The translations under genes were made by a program, and so were the position numbers. From NCBI GenBank assembly GCA_963970005.1, contig CAXAMN010018446.1:554933-618932 (forward strand): 64,000 nt of DNA, in the 5' to 3' direction. The first letter of the stretch is position 1, and each line of letters opens with the position of its first letter. A model generated the notes under the pieces. It saw only the letters and a program-made list of their open reading frames with translations. It had not been told where the DNA came from and did not search any database. Origin of the DNA: Durusdinium trenchii (lineage: Eukaryota; Sar; Dinophyceae; Suessiales; Symbiodiniaceae). Below are positions 9,859 to 20,253 of this stretch, piece by piece.

Positions 9859-11672
9859 GTTGGTTTTTGGTAGATCCCTAAGGGATCGCACCCTGGAAGA
9901 CGATCCCGAACCTGAAAGCCCCTGGTTGGTAGAGGTTTCCATCGTCTTCCACGGGACCATTGTCAGGGTCTATGTGAGTTTTCGGGAGTGTATACTTGTT
10001 GCATGCCAGCAGTTCGATAGAGTTGGGTGCCGAACAACGAACGGAGGACGTCGGGGCCCATCTCCATCACCGGCCCCGGCGGAAGGGACTCCAAGGCAAT
10101 TCCCTTGGAACTGCTGGTGGTTGGGAGATCCCGTTTTCGTCGTTGTTCTCCCAAGTTCCCGAAGCTCTTATCCAGGACCCACCCGTTTTCGTCTTTCCAC
10201 CGCGACGCGGGAAGACGGAGGCTGTTGGGCGTCATGCTCCAGAAGCTCTCACCGGGCCTCCTGAAGTTCGGTCGGGTGGGTGCCAGGGGGGTCGAATACC
10301 ACCGAACCTGAGGAGATGGGTTGGAGCGCTAGGGTTGCGTCATCTATCATCTATCATTATGTGATGAGAGCTCAGTTGGGTGTGTGCTTTTTTGTCCCTA
10401 GGCTCCAGACGTACCTTTTCCAGAAGGTATGACTGGACCCTGCTGGCACCCACCCCAGTCCCACCTTCGAAACGAAGCCACGACCCCATAGAGGGTCAAG
10501 GCCAGGAGCCTGCACCCTGGTAGGTGGAGCCGGCTCGGGTGTGTGATGCTGGCGCGCCCAGGACGCTGATGAGAAAGCTGAACCGGATTGGCCACCAGGC
10601 GATGGCATCGCTCTCGCGCTGCTCGCGGCCGGTGGACCGGTATAGAGTCAAAGATGCGGTGGAGCGGAGGAATTTCAGTGGGCCATGTAAGGCCTCTGGT
10701 ATGGAGTCTTTTGGTTCTTTGGCTGAAAAAACAACTATATAGAAGCGATGCACTTGTTCCTAGTAGCTTCTTGTTCCTAGTAGTAAGGCCAGGAGCCCCT
10801 AGTAGCGTCCTTGCTCCTAGAAGCGATGCCCTTTGCTACTAGTAGCCTGGGTCGTAGAGATGTGAGCCACAGAATGCCATACATGTAGGTCGAATGGTCA
10901 AAACGATTGCCGAGATCAAACTGAAGATGGGGACGAACCATTTGCACTATGCATGGGGACGAACCTGTAGAGACTAAAGAATTAACGCGCCACCTGAAGA
11001 CAGCACGAGCATGGCACCGATTCATTAAAATATCCATGCTTGATGAAGGCCGGACAGAAGGGCAAATGCGAGAACCAAAAAACCGAGCATGGAGCTCCAC
11101 ATATGTAGTCTTGTGCCCCAAAACATTGACCTAATGCAGACATGGGAGCTGGAGGAAAGAATGAATTTCCATGCACAGGGCCAAGGTGTTCCTTGTTCCG
11201 GCAGGAGCCACCATATTAGATATTGCCGCATGGCCAGATAAGCAGGTTGTCCAAGCGAAGCCACTCAGAGCATTAAACACCACCATGTCATTGCTAGCGC
11301 CCCCAACTGCCAAAGCACATGGCAGAGAGACGCAGTGAGAACGCTCACCCCGATCCTGTCAAAACACGAACGGCGCTCGCGGTCATGTATTTTAAAATAT
11401 TGGCGTGGCATGGTGCAGACATGTGCAGACCATTAGTTTTAATCTGACCATCAATTGGACGCGACGTCGTAGAACATTACGCAATTTGGGGTCTTTGCTC
11501 TGGCCAAGACTGAAAGGCAGGATTTTCAAAGCCTGAGGGCATCATCATGATCATCATCATCACCATCATCATCAGCTGCTCATCATTATCGTCATCATCC
11601 GGTGTGAACCCAGCATTTCAATGCCAGCCTTGATCAAAAACGCCTTCATGAATTTGGATGATGTGACAACAG
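9859..11672. other. no confident gene; families C and G inside
   Basis: A family C copy spans 10396-10500 (CCTAGGCTCCAGACGTACC, then CACCCCAGTCCCACCTTCG). A family G copy is listed at 10739-10855. An ATC-rich simple repeat sits at 11544-11600. Open frames here are short and change strand and frame without pattern. Confidence 0.35.
10739..10855 (+). repeat. family G repeat (CCTAGTAGC blocks)
   Basis: Runs of TTCCTAGTAG, CCTAGTAGCGTCCTTGCTCC, AGAAGCGATGCCCTTTGCTA and CTAGTAGC. The same blocks occur at 40628-40742, and inverted at 19018-19165. The blocks are self-complementary around CTAGTAG, so the family may fold. Confidence 0.75.
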
Positions 11673-11945
11673 GTTGACCAAATTGAGAGAAAGGCTGATG
11701 ACAAAGATAAAGCGGACGTTGCCTACAAGGCAAGGTGTATGAAGAGGTCCGAACAGAAGTGCAGGAAGCAAAGAACATATTTGAAGCTTCCCTCAATGCC
11801 GCACTCTCTAGGAACACAAGAAAACATTGCAACAAGGATTTCGCAACAGTTTGATGAAATCAAAACACTGCTGGCACATCAGCAACTACTCAAACGAAAG
11901 AACAAAGAGGATTGTACCACAGTAATGCAACTCAAAATAACTTGA
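11673..11945 (+). pseudogene. decayed coiled-coil exon, compensating frameshifts
   Basis: After an acceptor-like GACAACAG, frame 0 reads a charged helical stretch (VDQIERKADDKDKADVAYKA) from 11673. From about 11735 the protein-like reading continues in another frame (VYEEVRTEVQEAKNIFEASL) until about 11845. It then returns to frame 0 (FDEIKTLLAHQQLLKRKNKE) up to a TGA at 11943. Frame 0 itself has no stop throughout. Two opposite small indels in one helical coding sequence explain this pattern best. The alternative is that the exon ends at the donor-like CAAG/GTGTAT at 11735. Family unknown. Confidence 0.45.
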
Positions 11946-13081
11946 CTGACCCGTATGTGGATGCTATTCCATCCCGCTTGCTGGACATGGTTGCACATTG
12001 AACTAAACTAAACCTTTAATGGGTTTATGACGTTAACTGACGTCATTGTGAAAAATGGTGCTGTTGCCTTTTTTTTGGTGGGTAGCAGTGGTAGCAGATC
12101 AGCAGCGGTTTGATTTTTGTGTAGATGGTGACGTCATATATATATATATATACATTATAGGTGTTCAGTTTCATTTGTGCAAACATGAGCGGAGGCATCA
12201 AGGATGGTCGTCGTGTGTCGGGCACAGAAGGAACATTCCACAAGCCCTATGTGGCGACGCGGATCGGAGAAGCCAAAGAACCCCAGGGGCTTCCCGTGAT
12301 CAACAAACCAAGCCCTGGGGCTCCAGTCGTACCTCCTCAGAAGGTATGACTGGACCCTCTAAACCCACCCTAGAAGGTACGACTGGACCTAAAGTATTGC
12401 TTTCCTGAAGCCGCACACCCCTAATCAGAAACCCTAACGGTTGCAGACCCCTGCGAAGATGGGACCAAGGATTCTTAGGGCACATGTACCCTCCGACGAA
12501 CACATCACATGGAAGTGGATCATAGTGGAAGACTCTTGCACGCTTGGAGGACTCTTTTCCTGTAGCAAACAGGGTGGCAACTGCACTTCCATGTCCTCCA
12601 TGTCCGAGTGTGGAACTTCTTCGTTCCGCACCCAGGGGGTCTCCGATCCGCGCGCACGTGGTCGGCCAGGTGCAGCAAGCGCGGCCGGACGCCTTTCGCC
12701 TTGGGAAGAGTGGAGCGGAGGTGGCGACTGAGAAGGTCGAGCTGGGCAATAGAAACTTGGCAGTACCACTGGACATCTGGACCCGACTTCTAATTACCAT
12801 AATACAGTGGCCCCCTAAATAGATGACCGTGGCACGGTGTCCAAGACAATGATTGGTGGGGATCTACTGAGCTCATTACTTTTCTAATCTTTTCTATCTA
12901 TTTGGGGGTCTATATAAGGGACCTCAGAAAATCGGACCATGTCATGACCCGAAAAGCAAGTTAACAGGTAGAGGATCAGTAGATATCTATACGACCTGTA
13001 CCCATTGGAAATGGAGGTACTGGTGCGAACTCAGGGGTCGACTCCAGGTAGGAATTTATTGTGGTTGGAACCAAACCCATT
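11946..13081. other. no confident gene; family C copy, (TA)n
   Basis: A (TA)n run lies at 12136-12153. A family C copy is at 12317-12390. Between 12440 and 12740 the + strand has open frames, one containing QVQQARPDAF followed by EVATEKVELGN, which is faintly like the VPVPQ repeat protein but too weak to call. Confidence 0.35.
12317..12390 (+). mobile_element. family C element
   Basis: GGGGCTCCAGTCGTACCTCC, then GAAGGTATGACTGGACCCTC, CTAAACCCACCC and GAAGGTACGACTGGACC. Internal GAAGGTATGACTGG and the end block are inverted relative to CCAGTCGTACCT. The most complete copy is at 59307-59405. Confidence 0.65.
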
Positions 13082-13171
13082 CCCAGACACTCCATGTCTG
13101 TCATATATGCCTACATTGACCCCTCAAACCACCCCAATGTAGGCATATATGGCATACATGGAGTGTTTGGG
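13082..13171 (+). mobile_element. family A element
   Basis: Starts CCCAGACACTCCATGTCTGT and ends TACATGGAGTGTTTGGG around the AATGTAGGCATATATGGC core. Flanks are ATT and CAT, so the 3-bp duplication is not perfect here. Confidence 0.8.
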
Positions 13172-13346
13172 CATAGGTTCTCTCCCTGATCCGATGGCTC
13201 AGAAAAACGACATTCGAAAGCATGCTTCTTCGCGGGTCCATGACCCTCACAGCTGGGTTTGGGGACCGAAGCAACATGTGGCAATTTGAGGGTCCATGGT
13301 CGCCTTTGGGATATATATATATATACATATATAATATATATACATA

Positions 13347-13450
13347 CTAGGGGCCCGAACCAAACCATGAAAAACACAGGTTTTCACATACAAAAGCCAT
13401 GTTTTTTGCTAGGGAAAACCCGCTTTTGGATGGTTTGCGGGGCCCCTTGT
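13347..13450 (-). mobile_element. family B hairpin element, inverse orientation
   Basis: Ends CTAGGGGCCCGAACC and GGGGCCCCTTG. The interior reads ACAGGTTTTCACATACAAAA and GCCATGTTTTTTGCTAGGG, the reverse complement of the usual order, so it is inserted opposite to the copies at 55.9 and 56.6 kb. (TA)n tracts lie on both sides. Confidence 0.75.
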
Positions 13451-13776
13451 ATATTTTAAATATATAGTATATTGATATATTAGCACCTAGGGGCAAAAAT
13501 TTCCGCCCCAGGACGAGAAGAGCCGCTCTTCCCGAAAAAGGCAAGAACTTCTGTCGAAGGGATCTTCTAGGTATATATTATATATCTTGAAGAGGGTGGT
13601 CTGCGTGAGTGTTCGGTGGATTAATCTCAAAATGCGCCAGCCCAAACCCGCTGCTGGGGACCTGACCTATGAGATTGCGACCCCAAGTCCTCCAGCCAGG
13701 TTCAGGTCTGTCCTTTGCAGCCAGGAGGAATGCCATGGCCCAGCCAGGGCAGTTAGCAACTTCCAAGCCCATCCAA

Positions 13777-13878
13777 CCCAGACACTCCATGTATGCTATA
13801 TATATGCCGATCAGTTGGGGTGGTGCCAGAGGGGTCAATGGGGCTGCAGTCCTATGACAGACATCGGTCGTGTTTGGG
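13777..13878 (+). mobile_element. family A element, mixed ends
   Basis: Starts CCCAGACACTCCATGTATGC and ends CATCGGTCGTGTTTGGG, with the GATCAGTTGGGGTGGTGCCA core. Left and right ends are of the two different subtypes. Flanks CAA and ATT do not match. Confidence 0.75.
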
Positions 13879-14136
13879 ATTGGTGGGATGCATGGCACAG
13901 CGATGAATGGAGGACACCCATTATATCCTCAAGCTGCTAGCTGGTGCTCCAATGGTCAGTTGGTGCTCCAGAACTTGAGGTCCTTCCGAAGTCTGAATCG
14001 TTGCTCGTCTTGGTTGTTCTCGCGCGCGCTTGCGCGCGCACGGCACTTCCCGGAATGAGTCGCCCGGCGCTGAAGTTGAGCCCGCGGTCACCTGCTTGCG
14101 ATCCAAGGATTTAAGTGGCTCAGCGGTACCCTCCAT

Positions 14137-14333
14137 TTGTTTGTGAGGAAGTGCCATGATAGCCTCTCCGACGTGGATGAACTTGAAAAGAAGGTGGAGA
14201 CTGGGACGAAGGGACGAAGGGATGAAGGTGTGGGGTACACACCGACGATGGACGAAGGACTTCCAGTCTGGGGTAACACGGTTGGGGTATATGTTTATGA
14301 CGTGATCATGAGTTTTGTGATGTTTTGTTTGTA
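14137..14333 (+). CDS. short open frame interrupted by an element, unrecognised
   Basis: The + frame here reads a charged segment (SLSDVDELEKKVETGTKGRR, about 14155-14215) and stays open until it runs into the family A element inserted at 14337. There is no ATG before the charged part. If it was ever an exon, the insertion would have added unrelated residues to it. The downstream continuation (to 14538) is element sequence and should not be read as protein. No family recognised; a chance frame is possible. Confidence 0.25.
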
Positions 14334-14336
14334 TAT

Positions 14337-14434
14337 CCCAGACACGACCGATGTCTGTCATATATGCCGCCCCATTGACCCCTCTGGCACCACCCCAACT
14401 GATCGGCATATATGGCATACATGGAGTGTTTGGG
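14337..14434 (+). mobile_element. family A element, 3-bp duplication
   Basis: Starts CCCAGACACGACCGATGTCT and ends TACATGGAGTGTTTGGG. Flanked by TAT at 14334-14336 and TAT at 14435-14437. It is very close to the 7213 copy but has the AACTGATCGGCATATATGGC core, a different centre with the same ends. Confidence 0.85.
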
Positions 14435-14881
14435 TATTGTTTTGTTTTATTCCTATCTGTTTTTGGGTGGCGCGCGATATTGGCCTTTGTTGGCTAGTTG
14501 TGTTTCAACACGCAGAGCAGAAACTGAATGATGAATGACCATTTTTACTGGTTCAACAGAAATCGCCATGACATCCTCGTGCAACATGGAATCTGACACA
14601 CCATCAGTTTGTGTTCATCCGGTTGCAGCTCGGACAAGATACACATGCGCCAGACCATACCTCTTGTGTTGTCCTCTTGTGTTGTCAATTCCTATTTGCT
14701 AGTCCCCCTGGCTCCAATTGTTCCCTCTTCCCTCTTCAGGTCCTAACAAGTAGGATGGTGCAAAAAGAACACACCAGGAGGTGATGAGTGAAGAATAGTG
14801 AAGATGCCCAGTTCGTGAGGTGTGATGAATCTGTTCATTGCCTTTAGTGGACGGAGATCCTCTTGGTCAACGTTGGAATGA

Positions 14882-15176
14882 ATTGAGGATGCATTCCAAC
14901 GTGAAGTGGCTGTTTTGAACCTGGTGCTTGTCGGGTTGGGGGTGGCTGGTAAAACAACCATGCTGCCTTGCCATTTTCGCCTAATTAAGGACGCCTTCCT
15001 GGATGAGCTCACCAAGGCGGTTCAAGAGTTGCAGACTCTCCTGGAAGAGCTGCAGGACTTCTTCCAGCAGATTGAGGCTATGAAGAGTCATGTGGAGGAT
15101 GAGTCATGCAGATCGCGCTTGGAGAGCTGGCAGATGAAGCTCATAGAGATCATCAAGGAAGAGCTTTTGACGCTTG
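14882..15176 (+). CDS. P-loop plus coiled-coil exon, partial gene
   Basis: An open frame of about 98 codons with no stop from 14882 to a strong splice donor (CTTG/GTGAGTG) at 15177. Near residue 15 it reads LVLVGLGVAGKTTML, which fits a hydrophobic strand followed by a Walker A motif (GxxxxGKT). It continues into a heptad-like helix rich in L, E and Q (ELTKAVQELQTLLEELQDFF, then ESWQMKLIEIIKEEL). A shorter exon starting after the acceptor-like AATTAAG at 14990 is the alternative; it would drop the P-loop. In the family sense, a nucleotide-binding site joined to a coiled coil fits many NTPases, so no name is given. No in-frame ATG near the start and no downstream exon found. Confidence 0.5.
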
Positions 15177-15358
15177 GTGAGTGAAACACGTACCCTCCGG
15201 CAGATGAACCACATGGACCCTGTAGCAAGTTTTCAATAGGTGGGCCAATGAGAAGGAGTGCTATACCAGGGTCCATGTGTTCCGTGTTCACGATCGACGC
15301 AAGAAGCAAGTCGTGAGACCCAGGAAAAGTGGGATCACCTGGCAAAACCTTTCCCTAC

Positions 15359-15445
15359 GGATCCAAGTACCTTCTCAGAAGGTGTTTGGGGTGGCTGTGG
15401 AGGCTCCAAGTGCCTTCTGAGAAGGTACGACTGGATCCCTAGGGT
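15359..15445 (+). mobile_element. family C element
   Basis: GGATCCAAGTACCTTCTCAG, GAAGGTGTTTGGGGTGG, GGAGGCTCCAAGTGCCTTC and GAAGGTACGACTGGATCCCT, closing on CTAGGG. Each half is a small hairpin (ACCTTCTCAGAAGGT). Confidence 0.65.
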
Positions 15446-15617
15446 TTGTTTTTGAATTGGGAACGCCCCATCTTTCACGTTCCAACAGGTGGATGTTTGT
15501 TTGGTGACACAGAAGACCAGTGAGTGTGTCACACCGCGACTTCGCCGCCTCAAAACCAGTGTGACAGAAGGAACAGGTGGAGTTTGGTGAACCTTTAATG
15601 TCCAGGGAAAACGGAAG

Positions 15618-15737
15618 TACCAGGAACCCCAACCAAACCATGACAAAATACAGGTTATCAATGGTTTTCATATACAAAAACCATGTTTTTTGCTAGGTAA
15701 GACCAGGTTTTGGATGGGCCATGTGGGGCCCTGGTAG
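15618..15737 (-). mobile_element. family B hairpin element, inverse orientation
   Basis: Ends TACCAGGAACCCC and GGGGCCCTGGTAG. Interior reads TTTTCATATACAAAAACCAT and GTTTTTTGCTAGG, inverse to the common orientation. Confidence 0.75.
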
Positions 15738-15869
15738 TCAGTCGTTTTCAAGTCGACGGACCACTCCACTTCGACTTTCCGGGAGCTGCCGCTGTTGTTT
15801 GACCTGACCTGTCGATCGGGATGGGACGAACGGGAGGGTCAGAGGGTCACATGAGCCACCCGGACTTAG

Positions 15870-15950
15870 CAACAGAGATTAAGTGACCTGAACTAGGACC
15901 CTACCAGGGTACCTATGGGATAGTCTATAGGGTCCTTCAACCTCTGTTGG
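15870..15950 (+). mobile_element. family E element
   Basis: CAACAGAGATTAAGTGACC on the left; CCTTCAACCTCTGTTGG on the right; TAGGACCCTACCAGGGTACC between. Confidence 0.7.
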
Positions 15951-17015
15951 TCGTAGCGATGGCCTTGCAAACACGATGGCCTCCAGCGTGCGTCCTTGCC
16001 CCTATAGTAGAGATGCCCTTGAGGTTCTGCACTTCTGGAAGAATATGAAGGATATGGTTCTGCACTTACACAGCTTCACCACTCACATTCCAAGGTTATA
16101 TCATATCAATATGGTATCATATGTATGATTATCTAACAAGTTGCTCCAAGCTGTCGGGGCTGCCCTGCCCTGGCGATAGGGGGGCAAATCCCACGAAAGA
16201 CCAGGAGAAGCATCAAAGCAGTTGATGTTTCTTCTTATGATTTTTTGGCTCATCGCTCAGGGCCTCAGGGGCTTGTTTTGATTGATTCCTGAGAGCCGAT
16301 CAGACCCTGATTGCCATATATCGCAATCCACGCCTTTCTACGATTGGCTACAAATAGTCTGTAGTGCTATGTAGTGCTTGTGATCTTTTTCTACCTTTTC
16401 TACCACCAGGTTTTGGTAGTGGTCGGTTTCAATTAAAAAGAAAGAATGGCAAACAAAAAAACAGTGTTGCCCTTGAGGTCTAGAAGTGTAGAAGCAGGTC
16501 TAGAGATCAAGAACTGGTCATTCCAGCTTTGGAACCAAACCAGGCGACTTCAATCGCTCCTACCCAGAAGGGCCCAAGACCAAACTCCCAGAATGCTGTG
16601 GATTGTTCTTCCAATTGGAGTCTCACCAGAGGTCTGTCCAGCTTGACGATGACTTCGGTGAAGGACATGTCTTTTTCGGATCACTTCAAGTGACCCTAAG
16701 AATCCAGGGCCGGAGCCATAAGGATAGGGAACGGCTTCCGCCGGCTCGCCCTTGCCAAAATCAGGCAAGGCAAGGGCATCCGTTGGACGCCCTCCGGTCG
16801 TGTCAAAGCGAAAAAGCAGGCCTTTTTCCGGTCCAGAGTGGTGATGGCGGCCCCATTGGACCCGGCCAAATCCCATCCATCAGCGTCCTCTCGCTAGGCT
16901 CCACCCAGAGGGTGCTGAAGTTGGACTCCGTGGGATTGCCTGCAACTTCCTCGAGCTTCCAAGTGATCTCCAGGCCGGGAGCTTTTTTGGGTGGGAGTGG
17001 CGTTTTGTCACCTAT
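15951..17015. other. no confident gene; G fragment and TCTAGA block
   Basis: 15951-16015 is a family G fragment. 16476-16512 repeats the 8417-8456 block (AGGTCTAGAAGTGTAGAAGC). From 16600 to 17000 both strands have open frames with no clear winner. Confidence 0.35.
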
Positions 17016-17111
17016 CCTAAACGCTCCATGGGACTGGCATATTTATCCATACATTGACCCCTAAAACCATCCCAATGTGGGTCAATATGCCAGTCCCATG
17101 GAGTGTTTGGG
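17016..17111 (+). mobile_element. family A element
   Basis: Starts CCTAAACGCTCCATGGGACT and ends CATGGAGTGTTTGGG, with the ATTGACCC and CAATGTGGGTCAATATGCCA core. Flanks TAT and CAT differ by one base, so the duplication is nearly kept. Confidence 0.8.
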
Positions 17112-19014
17112 CATTGTTCGGTGCTCTCAATTATACCTGGACCTGTTGGTACCTCGGAACATGGAGACAAGCAGATGTCCCAGTTTCTAGGGTACTTTGA
17201 AGGTTCCAGGTCGGTGGTTCATGTGTTTTTCTTCTTCTTTGTCCAAGCGCATGTACCTCTCCCTGTGATGTTTTGAGTCTTTGCTTGAAGCCGCGCAGAC
17301 TGCCACGTGCGAGCACACAGACTTCCTTCTTCGAATCACGAGTCGTTCCGTTTTGTGGACTGGCGTCCTTCATACAGACAGGGGCCGGGGTGGTGGTGTC
17401 AATGTAGGGGTCTGTCTGGGGCGGCATAGTTGGGGCGGCATATATACCATACGTGCAGGCTTTGGGAATGGCACTTCACCAACTGTGCATTGAGACAACA
17501 ACACCCACTGACCCAGTGGGGTCCCCAACCTGAAAAACACATTCGACATTTGAAAGATGACGTGCACCTGGTTTTGTAGTCTAAACTTCTTGGTAGAATC
17601 AGATGTTGTTGTTGGGTCATGCCCATCAAATCAATTGTAGTTGGAATACTGCAATAGAGTCTGTATTATTGTAGAGGGATGAATAATTAGTTCATATCAG
17701 TTCCACTATAGTTTGTATTAAAGCGACGTCCATGCGTTTCTGCTTTCGTCCCACCTCTTCCAAACCCGCCTAAACCGACGCCAACGCCGCAGAAGCCGTC
17801 CGACTGACGTCGGGTGCGGACCGCGACGTGACCGCGACCGCGCGGGGGCCGGAGGAGCAGATGTTACAAGCCGGTTACGCCTCACCCAGCTGCGTGAGGG
17901 ACACTGCAGTCTCTGAACAGAGTGAGCCAGATTCTCGGGCCGATATAGAGATGGGTTTGTATCGTTAACGGCTCGGTGAGTGACTGTGTCACTCGGGTTC
18001 GTTGGTCGTTTTTTGTGGCAATATCCCTTGTTGCTGGGTGGCACAGATGATCCCTGGATGCATGGAAAGCAGAAAATATGCCCTTTCCATCTAGCTGGGT
18101 GCCAGCTTCTTCAAAGCTTGACCTCTTTGAAGTCCCCGTGCTTCCAGCTGTTCCAGGCCTGGCCTTCGTGACTGAACCAAGCAGGATATCAGGGATGGTC
18201 ACGAACTGAAGAGCCAGGTGGTTTTCGGTTGTGACAGAGGTGTGGCTCAGGATGAAGGTGGAGATACTGAGGTCATGTGGTGGGTGAGGTTGCCGCGGTT
18301 TTCAGTCAAAAGGGACAAAAGTGACAAAATCGATCAAAATATGTTGGTGGTTATCTTTCAGGGCCAAACATGACACTCTGTTGGGGTCCAAGCCTCGAAC
18401 CCTCATCCGCTACAGTGCGAATCGACTGATACCTGGTGGTCCAACCTCCCAGTGGTTTCAGAGGTTCGATGCCACAATCCCCCCTGGCGAGGTTCATCCA
18501 AACCGAGCGGCGAAGCAGTGAACCAGACATGAGCCGGGCCCCTCATTCCATGACCATAATTTCATTGTTGCTTTTAAATGTGTTCAATAGAACTGTTGAC
18601 CCACTTGGTTTTACGGTAATCATGTTCCAACCTGCATGGTTTCGTTTTCCGTCAACCTTCAATGGTCGAAGGCGGATGGCTATGGTGTCAAAAGCCGTTC
18701 CAGCTGAGGCGCATTGACACAAGTCCGTGTTCGTGACACGTCTGTGACACGTCTACACAGATGACACGGTGACATTGCTCGTAAGCCCGCTCAATAAGAG
18801 GCTCAGCATTTGCATGGCGTTTTCTGACCGTTCGTCAGGTTCCCAGGTGGTTGGCCACATGGTCCATTCAACACTGCTCCAAGCGAACAACACCGCTCGA
18901 TTCAACCACTGCCTGTCGTACGGTTGGAGTCATTGGTGTGAGTCACACCGAAGGGGCTGCGGAGGCGATATGCTTTGATCCAGGAGACGCTGGGTCAATC
19001 GATGTCTAGGGTAT
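17112..19014. other. no confident gene; A and D fragments
   Basis: 17385-17465 is a decayed family A piece with the GGGGTCTGTCTGGGGCGGCA core. 18448-18500 is the left end of family D. Elsewhere I see no coding pattern I would defend. Confidence 0.35.
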
Positions 19015-19017
19015 ATG

Positions 19018-19165
19018 CTTGTAGAAACAAGTGCCTTCCTAGTAGTAACAAGAAGCTACTAGGGGCTCCTGGCCTTACTACTAGGAGCAAGAAGCTATTA
19101 GAAACAAGTGCATCGCTTCTAGTAACAAGTGCCTTACTAGTAGTAACAAGAAGCCGATGTTTCAC
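19018..19165 (-). repeat. family G repeat, inverse orientation
   Basis: GAAACAAGTGCCTTCCTAGT, AACAAGAAGCTACTAGGGGC, TCCTGGCCTTACTACTAGGA and GCAAGAAGCTATTAGAAACA, closing with a second CAAGTGCCTTACTAGTAGTA. It is the reverse complement of the blocks at 10739-10855, with internal duplication. Confidence 0.75.
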
Positions 19166-19542
19166 CGTGTTGTGTGTGTTTATATTGAAATAGGGAGGCC
19201 GAACCAAAGAACCCGAGAGGAGAAATAGGTTCAACACTCCATTGGTTGGGGGTCTCCCTATCAAATACACACCCATATATGTTCCTGAAATCGTCCAGTT
19301 ACTCTCAGTTGGCGATGTTCGTTCTTGGGATGCACATGCCTCATGACATGACATTGAGATGAAAAAACAGGATTAAATTAAGACTGAAGACCAACGTTGG
19401 AGGCTGCCTTTCACATGAACACAGGAAACTCTGTGATGACCGCAAGTGACTTTGTGATCAATTTGCTTCAATAAGGTTCTCATGCAATGTCAAGCAGGGA
19501 AAAAGGTTAGGAATCTTAAGGCAGACTGAGGGAAACTTTGGC

Positions 19543-19931
19543 TTGTCTTGCTGTTTGACCCACAGATACATCTTGGATTATCGCCGCGGCTGCACCAAAG
19601 GAGGGGTTGGTCTCAGTGTAGTGCATCAACAGTTTATCACCACAAGTTTGTTTCATGTTCTATCTCCCATTCCCATCCCATATCCCTCAGAGCGGCCTGG
19701 TCACGACAATTTTGAAGACTTCCCCTCCTTCGTGGTGATTTACGATTTTGTTCAACAAGAATGGTCCATGCAACGAATTTTGTGAGTCTGAAACAACTGG
19801 GCTTGGCAAGGAGGCCGGACCCCATGACTGACAGGGTGGCCGGGCAACTTCTGGCCGAATTGGACAGTTTGTTAGCTAGAGGTCTTCTCAAGCATAATTT
19901 CAGCTTGAGGTCTTACACTTCAGGGGCGTAG
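19543..19931 (+). CDS. exon-like region, overlapping frames, unrecognised
   Basis: One frame (to the TGA at 19783) reads GGVGLSVVHQQFITTSLFHV and then NFEDFPSFVVIYDFVQQEWS. A second frame takes over from an ATG at 19761 (MVHATNFVSLKQLGLARRPD, then QLLAELDSLLARGLLKHNFS) and ends at TAG 19929-19931. Both halves look protein-like and meet near 19765, which fits one coding sequence with a single frameshift, or two exons with an unseen short intron. The second half has a helix-forming pattern. I do not recognise the family. The second frame is only 56 codons. Confidence 0.35.
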
Positions 19932-20065
19932 GTCACATGTGCGCAATGAAAAGTAGTTACACGAGATTGTGCCTGAAAAGGTTTGCTTGTGTTGCTTCTA
20001 CCAACACACACACACACACACTCGGAATGGAATGCCACATGCCACACGCCTGAGCATCCTGGAGG

Positions 20066-20239
20066 TCCAATCAAAGAAAAAGAGAGGCCCAATCTCAAAG
20101 TCGATGATCGCGATGCGACAGGATGACGACGGACGTACTCAGTCGCCGCTGAAGAACCGCTGCAATGGCTGGAAAATTGTTCTAGTTACCACGGGACTAA
20201 TTGGGAAAATATATGGGACAATTTCTGGTAAAGCTGCAG
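20066..20239 (+). CDS. exon-like fragment with good donor, unrecognised
   Basis: After an acceptor-like CATCCTGGAG the + frame reads VQSKKKRGPISKSMIAMRQD, then KIVLVTTGLIGKIYGTISGK, and stops being supported at the donor GCTGCAG/GTACGT (intron start 20240). The mix is basic first, then hydrophobic. A (CA)n run sits just upstream at about 20000. No domain recognised. A chance frame cannot be excluded over 58 codons. Confidence 0.3.
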
Positions 20240-20253
20240 GTACGTCTGGCTGA

